Assembly (NCBI GenBank): GCA_017552985.1
Contig: JAFZNO010000124.1
Location: forward strand, 1 to 47,756
Length of the DNA: 47,756 nt
Source: Lachnospiraceae bacterium
GTDB taxonomy: Bacteria > Bacillota > Clostridia > Lachnospirales > Lachnospiraceae
Reading direction: 5' to 3'
Of the stretch, positions 15,550 through 22,768 are shown piece after piece. Made by a program: the position numbers and the translations under genes. The notes beneath the pieces were generated by a model. It had not been told where the DNA came from. It saw only the letters and a program-made list of their open reading frames with translations, and did no database searches. How positions within the stretch are numbered: position 1 is the stretch's first letter; each line of letters opens with the position of its first letter.

Positions 15550-15915
15550 ATGGCAGAAGTTAAGATTTTGATTGTAGACGATTCCAGAACCAGTAAGAGA
15601 ATCTTGCGTAACCTCTTGGAAAACCAAGGTTATGAGGTTGTGGCAGAGGCGGCTGACGGAGAAGAGGGCTATGCGAAATATCAGGAAGTAAAGCCAGATC
15701 TCGTTACCATGGACATTACGATGCCGAAGATGGACGGAATTGAATCTCTGACGCTGATCAAGCAATTTGATCCCGCTGCAAAGGTGGTCATGATCACGGC
15801 AGCAGGTCAAAAGGAGAAGATGGTGGAGGCGCTGAAGCGCGGAGCTGACGAATTTATCACGAAGCCGTTTGATCCGGAAGAGGTATCTTCCATCATTAAG
15901 CGTTTGACGCAGTAA
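15550..15915 (+). CDS. Single-domain CheY-like response regulator
   Basis: A 121-residue receiver domain with no output domain. Acidic pocket LIVDDS (Asp10-Asp11), phospho-acceptor Asp in TMDITMPKMDG (near residue 56), the Thr/Ser of MITAAG and Lys of TKPF are all present. It shares a promoter with the MshEN-CheX-like gene 17 nt upstream and has GGGGGTG before its ATG. It would signal by protein contact, such as a flagellar switch or another target. The paired phosphatase-like protein suggests the pair forms its own module rather than belonging to a cheA operon, which is not present here. Confidence 0.9.
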   Translation: MAEVKILIVDDSRTSKRILRNLLENQGYEVVAEAADGEEGYAKYQEVKPDLVTMDITMPKMDGIESLTLIKQFDPAAKVVMITAAGQKEKMVEALKRGADEFITKPFDPEEVSSIIKRLTQ

Positions 15916-15934
15916 TAAATTGAATCAAATTAGG

Positions 15935-15972
15935 AATGGGTCAGGGGGACGTGCCTCCTGACCCATTATTTT
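15935..15972. terminator. Bidirectional terminator between convergent genes
   Basis: The 11-bp perfect stem AATGGGTCAGG / CCTGACCCATT (15935-15945 with 15957-15967) is followed by ATTATTTTA. The loop contains GGGACGTG, recalling the dispersed GGGGACGTG elements. It serves the cheY-like gene on plus and sufB on minus. Confidence 0.75.
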
Positions 15973-16888
15973 ATCTAAGGAATCCGTTTACGATCTGTTC
16001 TTCAGCTTCGGCTTCCGTAAGACCTAGCGTCATAAGCTTTGTGATCTGTTCTCCGGCGATTTTTCCAATGGCAGCCTCGTGGATCAGGGCAGCATCCAAA
16101 TGATTTGCCGTGATCTTGGGAACGGCAGCGATCTTTGCGCGATCCATGATGATGGCGTCGCACTCGGAATGGCCTGCACAGCGATTATTACCGTTAATCT
16201 CGGAGACAAATAATTGCGTGGAATCTTCCTTGGCAACGGAACGGGAGATCAGGTTTGTGCTGGAGCCTTCGCCGTTCATGTCTACTTTGAAATAAGATTC
16301 GGCTGTTTGCGTGCCGTGCGTCATCAGACGCTCAGTGATGATCAGCTTGGCGCCGGCTGCAAGGGTGGCGGAAGTGTTTCGTTTTGTGGAATCGACGCCG
16401 CGGATCTGTACCGTTTCCATCTCCATAAAACTGTTTTCGCCCAGTTCCACGACGGTCTCGGGATTCATGATGCGTTCACCCTTGCCGTCCCCGCTGCCGT
16501 AATGCTTCTCCACGTAGCGGACGTGTGAGTTTTTGCCGATGAAGAAGCTGTGGATTCCGTCATGCTTGCTGGCTTCGTCGCCGCCGTTGTGGATGCCGCA
16601 GCCAGCGATGATCGTCACGTCACAGTCGTCGCCGACAAAGAAATCATTGTATACCATCTCCTTCAGACCACTTTGGCTGAGCACCACGGGAATGTGTACG
16701 CTTTCCTTCTTGGTGCCGGGTTTGATAACGATATCGATGCCTTGCTTGTCCTCTTTGGTCACGATGTCAATGTTTGCGGTCGTGCCGCGGGAAACGCTTT
16801 CACCGTTTGCGCGGATGTTATAAGCGCCGGCAGGTACTTCATGCAGTCCGGCAATCTGCTCTAATAACGTCATTTGTATTTGATCCAT
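15971..16888 (-). CDS. sufB: SufB/SufD-family Fe-S scaffold protein
   Basis: A 305-residue SufB/SufD-family protein (SUF Fe-S cluster assembly). It is much shorter than E. coli SufB (about 495) and starts directly in the beta-helix core, as in the small SufB-like partners found with SufC in many anaerobes. HSECDAIIMD and AALIHEAAIGKIAGEQI near the C-terminus are the conserved core and SufC-contact region. It is co-transcribed after sufC with a 35-nt gap. No sufS, sufU or sufE follows, so this is a two-gene minimal cluster. Whether it is called SufB or SufD is a matter of naming. Confidence 0.9.
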   Translation of the reverse strand: MDQIQMTLLEQIAGLHEVPAGAYNIRANGESVSRGTTANIDIVTKEDKQGIDIVIKPGTKKESVHIPVVLSQSGLKEMVYNDFFVGDDCDVTIIAGCGIHNGGDEASKHDGIHSFFIGKNSHVRYVEKHYGSGDGKGERIMNPETVVELGENSFMEMETVQIRGVDSTKRNTSATLAAGAKLIITERLMTHGTQTAESYFKVDMNGEGSSTNLISRSVAKEDSTQLFVSEINGNNRCAGHSECDAIIMDRAKIAAVPKITANHLDAALIHEAAIGKIAGEQITKLMTLGLTEAEAEEQIVNGFLR

Positions 16889-16923
16889 GCGTAATCACCT
16901 CATTCAATCATTTCCATGCAATC

Positions 16924-17643
16924 TTATTGATAAAACTTACAACTGGAAGTTCCGTTTAACAATTCCGGAAGAATGTCTTCACGCGCGCCCTGCGCCTTAA
17001 CGGAACCGTCAGCAATCACGACGACCTCATCTGCAATGTTAAGGATGCGCTCCTGGTGGGAGATGATGATCAGGGAATTCTCGCGCTTTTCATGCATTTC
17101 TTCAAAAACCTTGATCAAATTATTGAAGCTCCACAGGTCAATGCCTGCCTCAGGCTCGTCGAAGACGGAGAGAGGCGTGTTGCGGGCGATGATGGTGGCA
17201 ATCTCGATGCGTTTTAGTTCTCCGCCGGAAAGACTGCCGTCCACGTCGCGGTTGATGTAGTCGCGAGCGCAAAGACCCACCTTGGACAGGAATTCACAGG
17301 CACTCGACGTGCTTAATTTTTCGCCGGCGGCAAGCGTGATCAGATCCTTTACCTTGATGCCCTTGAAACGAACGGGCTGCTGGAAGGCGAAGCTGATGCC
17401 TAATTTTGCACGTTCCGTCACGTTCAGGGCGGTAATGTCTTGACCATTCCAAAGAATCTGACCGTCCGTAGGCATTTCCATGCCCATGATCAGCTTGGCG
17501 AGGGTAGATTTACCGCCGCCGTTAGGGCCGGTGATGACGGTAAACGTGTGATCCTTTAATTTTAGATTGATGTTTTTTATGATCTCTTTCTTCGAACTGT
17601 TCGCGTCAGGGACCTGGAAAGAGAGGTTTTTCAACTCTAACAT
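16924..17643 (-). CDS. sufC: SufC ATPase of Fe-S cluster assembly
   Basis: A 239-residue ABC-type ATPase without membrane partners. Walker A GPNGGGKST (near residue 40), ABC signature LSGGELKRIE, Walker B SVFDEPEAGID and H-loop ISHQE are all present; the ELKR variant of the signature is typical of SufC. It powers cluster assembly on the SufB-like scaffold encoded 35 nt downstream. The start is the ATG complementary to 17641-17643 with GGAGG upstream; a longer ORF to 17868 would cross the shared promoter region. Confidence 0.95.
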   Translation of the reverse strand: MLELKNLSFQVPDANSSKKEIIKNINLKLKDHTFTVITGPNGGGKSTLAKLIMGMEMPTDGQILWNGQDITALNVTERAKLGISFAFQQPVRFKGIKVKDLITLAAGEKLSTSSACEFLSKVGLCARDYINRDVDGSLSGGELKRIEIATIIARNTPLSVFDEPEAGIDLWSFNNLIKVFEEMHEKRENSLIIISHQERILNIADEVVVIADGSVKAQGAREDILPELLNGTSSCKFYQ

Positions 17644-17732
17644 AAGGGAGCCTCCTAAAATAATCATTTCATCTTTCTGACCATTGTATAACAGAAAAAG
17701 AAATTTTTCCATACCAATTTTTGACTCCATAT

Positions 17733-17740
17733 GATATAAT
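17733..17740 (+). promoter_or_regulatory. Extended -10 promoter element
   Basis: TG-A-TATAAT (TATAAT at 17735-17740) lies in the sufC / chemoreceptor divergent gap with no good -35 at the proper distance. It would start transcription near 17747, 50 nt before the chemoreceptor start. Confidence 0.5.
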
Positions 17741-17797
17741 AAATCAACTAAAGTCTGTTTTTGTGACGTGGGCAAGGGCCGGAGGCGAAACGGGGCA

Positions 17798-19312
17798 ATG
17801 GCAAAGAATAAAAAGAGACGAAGAAATATAGTGCAAAAAGCTGCATTGAATGAGAAGGCGTACGTCAATAAGCAAGTCCTTACGGGTCATTTGATCATGA
17901 ATTTCGCGATTTTGATCGTCTATTTTGTGGAATCGCTGAAGGGTTCAAGAGACTGGAATTACTTTTTGATCATAGCTTTTTTGACGATGGGATCCATTTT
18001 GGGAGAACGCGCCATTCTTAAGAGAACGCCCGATTCCGATAAGATGAGATATCTGATGGCGGGGTGTTTTGGCGTGCTCTACGTTTTTGTGCTGTTTACG
18101 ACGGAAAGCATACTGCCGTTTGCCTATGCCATTCCAATGTTTTTCCTTGTGACGCTGTATTCGGACCTGCGTTTTTGTCTGTTGGTTGGAATTATGGCAA
18201 ACGTCCTGAACGCGCTTAGCATCGCGATCCATGCCTCCATCCATGGCTATTCTGAGGCGCAAATACCAGATCTGGAGATCAGGGTCATTCTGTTCCTCGT
18301 TCTTACGGTTTACTTATGCATCAATACCATTACCTTGCGGCGCGTAAACGAAGCGAAGCTTGACAAGGTTAAGAAGCAAAAGGATGAACTGAACAGGCTC
18401 CTGCAGGAGGTGCTGCGCGTCGCTTCCACCATCACCGCGAACGTGGAGAACGTATCGAAAAAACTGGACGTTCTGGGCGAATCCGTTCTTTCGATCGGCG
18501 TGGCCATGGGTGAGGTCAATACGGGCAGCGCCGAGACGGCTGATTCCATTCAGGAACAGATGAAGCAGACGGAGAAGATCCAGAACTACATCGACAAGGT
18601 AAAGGACGCTTCCGTTTCCATCGAGGAAAATATGCAGCAAACGGCAAACCTGGTAGAGGAAGGCCAGAAGAAGATGACCGCCCTGGCGGATCAGATGGAA
18701 GCATCCATCCGCACCAATGAGGCAGTGCTTCACCAAATGGATGAATTGAATGCATATACGCAGAAGATGAATCTGATCATTGAGACGATCACCAACGTCG
18801 CAAATAATACGGGAATGTTGGCCCTAAATGCCGGAATTGAAGCGGCGCGTGCGGGAGAAGCGGGAAAAGGCTTTGCGGTTGTGGCTGATGAGATTGCAAG
18901 ACTGTCTGAACAGACGAAAAACGCCACGATCAACATCGCACAGTTGATTGGCAACGTAAATAAAGAGCTGAAGGACGTTTCCAAGGCAGTGTCGACGGCG
19001 ACCCATAATAATGAAGAGAACGTTGCCAGCACTTTGGCGGTGCGGAAGCGTTTTGACGGCATTGCGGAGCAGACCGTAAACATCAACGAGCAGATCCGGG
19101 ATCTGACGCAGGCGATCGACTCGCTGGGTGCCGCGAACGGAGAGATCGTTGAGAAGATCCAAACCATTTCGGCCATTACGGAGCAGGTGTCCGCCCATGC
19201 GAGCGAGACGTATGATGCCTGTGAGGAGAATGGGAGAATGGTGGAGCAGGTGGAGGATCTGATGAGGAACCTCAAGGATAATGCGCAACGGCTGGAGGCG
19301 CAAAAGAAGTAA
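17798..19312 (+). CDS. Methyl-accepting chemotaxis protein lacking an extracellular domain
   Basis: A 504-residue receptor. Basic N-terminus, then about five or six membrane spans (residues about 30-200) with only short loops, so there is no periplasmic or extracellular ligand domain; signals are probably sensed within the membrane or cytoplasm. A coiled-coil MCP signalling domain follows, with the conserved hairpin tip at [20 protein letters not shown] and [18 protein letters not shown], which binds CheA/CheW. ATG 17798 is preferred, with GGAGG at 17781-17785; the ORF could open at GTG 17768. It is a single gene, and no cheA, cheW or methylation enzymes are in the window. Confidence 0.9.
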   Translation: MAKNKKRRRNIVQKAALNEKAYVNKQVLTGHLIMNFAILIVYFVESLKGSRDWNYFLIIAFLTMGSILGERAILKRTPDSDKMRYLMAGCFGVLYVFVLFTTESILPFAYAIPMFFLVTLYSDLRFCLLVGIMANVLNALSIAIHASIHGYSEAQIPDLEIRVILFLVLTVYLCINTITLRRVNEAKLDKVKKQKDELNRLLQEVLRVASTITANVENVSKKLDVLGESVLSIGVAMGEVNTGSAETADSIQEQMKQTEKIQNYIDKVKDASVSIEENMQQTANLVEEGQKKMTALADQMEASIRTNEAVLHQMDELNAYTQKMNLIIETITNVANNTGMLALNAGIEAARAGEAGKGFAVVADEIARLSEQTKNATINIAQLIGNVNKELKDVSKAVSTATHNNEENVASTLAVRKRFDGIAEQTVNINEQIRDLTQAIDSLGAANGEIVEKIQTISAITEQVSAHASETYDACEENGRMVEQVEDLMRNLKDNAQRLEAQKK

Positions 19313-19346
19313 AGAATGGAAACTGTTGGAAATTGAAAAATTGTTC

Positions 19347-19375
19347 TTGACTTTTTGGAATAAAGAAGTTACAAT
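19347..19375 (+). promoter_or_regulatory. Sigma-A promoter of tRNA-Arg
   Basis: TTGACT (19347-19352), a 17-nt spacer and TACAAT (19370-19375) end 29 nt before the tRNA. Confidence 0.8.
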
Positions 19376-19404
19376 ACATACTGTTGCAGGGATGCAACGG
19401 TTGT

Positions 19405-19478
19405 GTGCGTTTAGCTCAGCTGGATAGAGCGTTTGGCTACGGACCAAAAGGTCGGGGGTTCGAATCCTCTAACGCACG
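19405..19478 (+). tRNA. tRNA-Arg (ACG)
   Basis: The acceptor GTGCGTT pairs with AACGCAC, the discriminator is G, and the anticodon loop CTACGGA gives ACG. CCA is not encoded. Its last 14 nt (19466-19479) recur downstream at 19611-19624 and 19713-19726 and, imperfectly, at 19746-19758. Confidence 0.95.
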
Positions 19479-19489
19479 TGGAAAAATGA

Positions 19490-19528
19490 AATGGGTATGC
19501 GATGAATCGCATACCCATTTTATTTTTC
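19490..19528 (+). terminator. Rho-independent terminator of tRNA-Arg
   Basis: The 13-bp perfect stem (19490-19502 with 19507-19519), loop TGAA, is followed by TTATTTTTC. Confidence 0.85.
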
Positions 19529-19760
19529 TTCGAATCCTTCGGATTCGAACAGGTTCGATCTCCGCTTCGCTCCGGTCGTTGCAGGCCGGCGTCCCCCGGA
19601 CGCCGTGCAACCTCTAACGCACGTATCGCGTGCGTGTCGCCCGCGAACCGGGGTTCGTATCTCGCCTTCGGCTCGGTCGGCGCTAAACGCTCGTCCCCCG
19701 GACGAGCAGCGCCCTCTAACGCACGTATCGCCCGCGTGTGTGCAACCACTAACGCACGGG
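19529..19760 (+). repeat. Stem-loop modules ending in the tRNA-Arg 3' tail
   Basis: Two related modules of about 100 nt. Each begins with GGTTCG-(A/T)TCTC...CTTCG (T-loop-like), has a nested hairpin around the shared core TCCCCCGGACG with module-specific, compensating arms (GTTGCA/TGCAAC at 19578 onward and GGCGCT/CAGCGCC at 19679 onward), and ends in CCTCTAACGCACGTATCGC, whose first 14 nt equal the tRNA-Arg 3' end. A third, shorter CACTAACGCACG follows. Different arms that still pair suggest selection on structure rather than simple duplication. Confidence 0.7.
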
Positions 19761-19772
19761 TTATTGTTTTGT

Positions 19773-19800
19773 TTGTATTTTGGGGGAAAGGGAATATAAT
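19773..19800 (+). promoter_or_regulatory. Promoter of the alpha/beta hydrolase gene
   Basis: TATAAT at 19795-19800 has TTGTAT at 19773-19778 (16-nt spacer). The leader to the start codon at 19925 would be about 119 nt. Confidence 0.6.
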
Positions 19801-19889
19801 AGAGTTAGTGGGGATGGTGATTGCAACTTATACGTCTGGAAACGTAACTTGTGCAGATTTGGCAGCGGGGCGTGAGAGGACGTGGTATT

Positions 19890-19922
19890 GTGAATTCATC
19901 TTAAGGAAAGAGAGGAATTCAC
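19890..19922 (+). promoter_or_regulatory. Hairpin enclosing a ribosome binding site
   Basis: GTGAATTC (19890-19897) pairs perfectly with GAATTCAC (19915-19922), two bases before the ATG at 19925. The 17-nt loop ATCTTAAGGAAAGAGAG holds the Shine-Dalgarno AAGGAAAGAGAGG. This could present or control the ribosome site. Confidence 0.5.
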
Positions 19923-19924
19923 GA

Positions 19925-20887
19925 ATGAAAAAGAATAGGGTTAGGTTGGTAATCATCATTTTGGCGGCGGTGCTGATCGTTACTGCGATCATTGCGACGA
20001 TTGTTACGGGGGCGATCGTTGCGGATAAAACGCTCCATATGAACAAGGGGAAGGATACGCATAATAACAGTCTGCGTCAGTTGGAAAGCTGGAAATATGA
20101 CATTGCAAAGGTAGAGGAGCTGTGCCAGGGAGAAGAGATTTCTGCTGCCGCGTCGGACGGCAATGAGGTCCCTGCGACTTACTTTGATAATGGCAGTGAG
20201 AAGCTGGTCATTTTGGTGCATGGAGCAGGCGGAGACAGATATCACGTGTATCCGTTGGCGGAGCAGTACTTAAAACAGGGGTATGACGTGATCGCATTGG
20301 ATCAGAGGGGGAGCGGTAAGAATCCTGACGACAGAGTCACCTTTGGCATTAAGGAATCGCTTGACGTAAGGGCTCTGGTGGCTTATGCAAGAGAGACGAT
20401 CGGCAGTAAGAAGGTGATCGTGCATGGGCTTTCCATGGGGGGCCAGACGACGGCGATTTACGCAGCTGGCGTTACGCCTGGAGAGCAAAACGCAGCGGAT
20501 CTTGTCATCTGTGACAGTCCCGTACCGGGCATGGAATACATGGTTCGCTCCAGCATTGGCGGCGACAGCGAGGAAGAGATGCATACGCCCATGGTCGATT
20601 ACGTGATGGGCAGCGGCAAGGCTTATTTGAAAATCGCATGCGGCATTGACGTGGACGACGGTGATACGATCCGTCAGGCGGAAAAGATTCAGGTTCCAAC
20701 TTTGATCATTGTTTCCAGGAAAGATACAGTTTGTCTGCCTGAAAAGGTGGAGGAAGTATATGAGCACGTTGGTACTTCGGATAAGACTGTTGCCTACGTT
20801 GACAGCAAGCACGTTGAGGGAATGGTTGATGATCCGGAAGGATATATGGAAATCGTGACGGATTTTTTGCAGGCGCATGGTATGTGA
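19925..20887 (+). CDS. Membrane-anchored alpha/beta hydrolase
   Basis: A 320-residue protein with a basic N-terminus and one membrane anchor (residues about 8-32), then an alpha/beta hydrolase domain: oxyanion segment LVHGAGGDRYHVYPLA, nucleophile elbow HGLSMGGQ (catalytic Ser) and C-terminal His in SKHVEGM, with a candidate Asp in VSRKDTVC. Substrate unknown; the family includes surface and envelope esterases. The ATG at 19925 is chosen because the signal anchor starts there and the promoter lies at 19773-19800; the ORF reads open far upstream through the tRNA-tail repeats, which is not coding. The DNA around its stop codon is repeated in tandem (20862-20950). Confidence 0.85.
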   Translation: MKKNRVRLVIIILAAVLIVTAIIATIVTGAIVADKTLHMNKGKDTHNNSLRQLESWKYDIAKVEELCQGEEISAAASDGNEVPATYFDNGSEKLVILVHGAGGDRYHVYPLAEQYLKQGYDVIALDQRGSGKNPDDRVTFGIKESLDVRALVAYARETIGSKKVIVHGLSMGGQTTAIYAAGVTPGEQNAADLVICDSPVPGMEYMVRSSIGGDSEEEMHTPMVDYVMGSGKAYLKIACGIDVDDGDTIRQAEKIQVPTLIIVSRKDTVCLPEKVEEVYEHVGTSDKTVAYVDSKHVEGMVDDPEGYMEIVTDFLQAHGM

Positions 20888-20950
20888 GGGGAATGGACTT
20901 TTTGCAGGCGCATGGCATGTGAGGAAAATGGATTTTTGACAGGCACACGG
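20862..20950 (+). repeat. 35-bp tandem repeat covering a stop codon
   Basis: TTTTTGCAGGCGCATGG(T/C)ATGTGAGG recurs with period 35 (GCAGG at 20869 and 20904, GACAGG at 20938), giving two good copies and a third partial, diverged one. Copy one encodes the end of the hydrolase (FLQAHGM-stop), and copy two would encode the same end after the stop. Confidence 0.75.
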
Positions 20951-20958
20951 GAGATAAC

Positions 20959-21429
20959 ATGAGATTAAATCTTTTTGAGGACAAGCAGATAAAAGAGGAG
21001 CACGTGGACGTGTATTATGCGAACGTGCGTCCCATGATACGGCAACTGATCGACGTGGTTAATTCGGAGAGGCCGTCACTCATTGGTAGGCCGGCGGACG
21101 AGGATTTGGATGATGGGGAGGGCGTGGTGCTTGATCCCAAGGAAATCTATTATCTGGACTACGTGGAGCGAAAGCTTTTCGCATATACGGCAGAGGGCGT
21201 CTACCGCATTATGAAGACTCTCGCGGAGTGTGAGGAATTGCTTTGGAATTATGGCTTTGTCAGAGTTTCGAAATCCGACGTCATCAACGTGTTTAAGATC
21301 CGGCAGCTGAAACCGGATTTCAACATGAAGGTCTATGCTTATTTTGATAATGGCGAGAGAATCTGCGTGAACAGAAGCTATAAAAAGGAATTTGACGAAT
21401 ACTTGCAGAGAATGCGGAGGATGCAGTGA
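20959..21429 (+). CDS. LytTR-domain DNA-binding regulator
   Basis: A 156-residue protein. The C-terminal LytTR DNA-binding domain is recognisable: EIYYLDYVERKLFAYT, then FVRVSKSDVINVFKI and ERICVNRSYKKEFDEYL. There is no receiver domain, so it is a stand-alone LytTR of the type usually paired with a DUF3021 membrane protein, which it overlaps here (TGATG). Such pairs are thought to be membrane-coupled regulators that control nearby genes or themselves. Confidence 0.9.
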   Translation: MRLNLFEDKQIKEEHVDVYYANVRPMIRQLIDVVNSERPSLIGRPADEDLDDGEGVVLDPKEIYYLDYVERKLFAYTAEGVYRIMKTLAECEELLWNYGFVRVSKSDVINVFKIRQLKPDFNMKVYAYFDNGERICVNRSYKKEFDEYLQRMRRMQ

Positions 21430-21857
21430 TGAAGAATTACGTTAAAAAAGTGGCACTTGGCTTATGCATCTCTTATACGGCAGTTTCCGTCACCGGGGCG
21501 ATCACGAACGTGGCTATGGGATGGGAGACGAATAATGCTAACGTGCTTATCATGTTTGGCTTTTGCCTGATCGCCTCCATTGTCCTTTCCTTCTATGAGG
21601 TGTTTACCAGCATAAGTCCCCTTGCCATGATGGTCATCCAATATCTTTTGGCTTGCGGATTGTGCGCCGTTTTGCTCTTATGCGTCAGCGTGATCGAGCC
21701 GATTTCGCCGAGAGGATGGTTTGAGTATTACCGTTCTTTCTCCATTCCCTACGTTATTTTGGCAGGAATTTATTACTATAGCATTTATCTGGACACAAAA
21801 AAGAAGAATGCCATGATCAAGGAAATTCAGCAGGCGAATGATGAGATTAGCTCATAA
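21429..21857 (+). CDS. DUF3021 membrane partner of the LytTR regulator
   Basis: A 142-residue protein with four membrane spans (about residues 8-27, 37-57, 65-90 and 100-118) and a charged cytoplasmic C-terminal helix (KKKNAMIKEIQQANDEISS). Size, topology and overlap with a LytTR gene match DUF3021, probably the sensor or antagonist of the LytTR protein. The start is the ATG overlapping the preceding stop (TGATG, 21427-21431). Confidence 0.85.
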   Translation: MKNYVKKVALGLCISYTAVSVTGAITNVAMGWETNNANVLIMFGFCLIASIVLSFYEVFTSISPLAMMVIQYLLACGLCAVLLLCVSVIEPISPRGWFEYYRSFSIPYVILAGIYYYSIYLDTKKKNAMIKEIQQANDEISS

Positions 21858-21905
21858 GCAGGAATTTACGGGATTTGAACGTTTTACGGAGCATATGGAG
21901 GGGAA

Positions 21906-22673
21906 ATGCGGAAGGAAGAGTTGACGTTTTATAAGGAATATGAGCAGTTTTATGCCATGGCGGGGAAGTCGGAGGTGTTTGCGGAGTTTTGCAGGGAAGC
22001 CTTTGGAGATGACTTTTCGCAGGATGGGTTTAGCGACTGGCGACAGGCGGAGAGGATCCTTAAGCTGATTGATTCAGGAAGGGAATTTCACGTGTTGGAC
22101 GTGGGCTGCGGGAACGGTAAGCTTCTGAAGTGGATTCACGGGAAAACGGGAGCGCGGGTGCATGGATTTGACTACTCCGCGAATGCCATGGCGGAGGCGA
22201 AACGGGGAGTGGACGGAGACGGGGATTTTATCGAGGGTTGCATCGGAGAGGTGGATTTCCCGAAGGATTCCTTCGACTTGGTCATTTCCATGGATACCAT
22301 GTATTTTGCGCCGGACATATCGGCTTTTATCGATCAGATCATGAGCTGGCTAAAGAAGGACGGGATCTTGTTCGTATGTTACCAGGAAGGGGACGTCATG
22401 CCAAAGACGGAGGACGCGCACTCAACTGTCTTTGCGAGAGCGCTGGCTTCCAAGGGAATCAGCTATGAAGTGGAGGACCTTACCAGGGAGTCTTATGAAA
22501 TCCTGAAGAAGAAAAAAGAAGTGGCGCTGAAGCTCGAGGATGCTTTCCGTAAGGAAGGAAACGATGAGTGGTTTGAGATGCTGATCGGGCAGGCGGCCTA
22601 TGCGGACGAGCCATATGAAAGTTATTCGCGGAAGCTTGCGAGATATGCATATACGGTAAGAAAGCCGGAGTAA
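21906..22673 (+). CDS. Class I SAM-dependent methyltransferase
   Basis: A 255-residue soluble methyltransferase. The SAM-binding motif I is VLDVGCGNGKLL (near residue 65), the acidic end of strand 2 is VHGFDYSANAMAEAK, and motif IV is DLVISMDTMYFAPD. The N-terminal helical part (about 50 residues) resembles small-molecule methyltransferases; the substrate cannot be told. The ATG at 21906 follows GGAGGGG. It stands between the LytTR pair and an acyltransferase. Confidence 0.85.
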   Translation: MRKEELTFYKEYEQFYAMAGKSEVFAEFCREAFGDDFSQDGFSDWRQAERILKLIDSGREFHVLDVGCGNGKLLKWIHGKTGARVHGFDYSANAMAEAKRGVDGDGDFIEGCIGEVDFPKDSFDLVISMDTMYFAPDISAFIDQIMSWLKKDGILFVCYQEGDVMPKTEDAHSTVFARALASKGISYEVEDLTRESYEILKKKKEVALKLEDAFRKEGNDEWFEMLIGQAAYADEPYESYSRKLARYAYTVRKPE

Positions 22674-22768
22674 TACTGACACGGGAAAAACAAGACTTTG
22701 GGAAGCCGGATTGGGGGTTTTCACGGTAAAAAGCTGGATTAGCACGTATCGTGGGAAAGAGGCAGGGC

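Noticed and set aside
19466-19758. tRNA-tail repeats as att sites of an integrated island
   Set aside because: The copies are only about 100 nt apart with no integrase or cargo between them, so a current integrated element is unlikely, although past events cannot be excluded.
19502-19924. Open frame running upstream of the alpha/beta hydrolase through the tRNA-tail modules
   Set aside because: It crosses a terminator, palindromes and the gene's own promoter; the signal anchor and ribosome site place the start at 19925.
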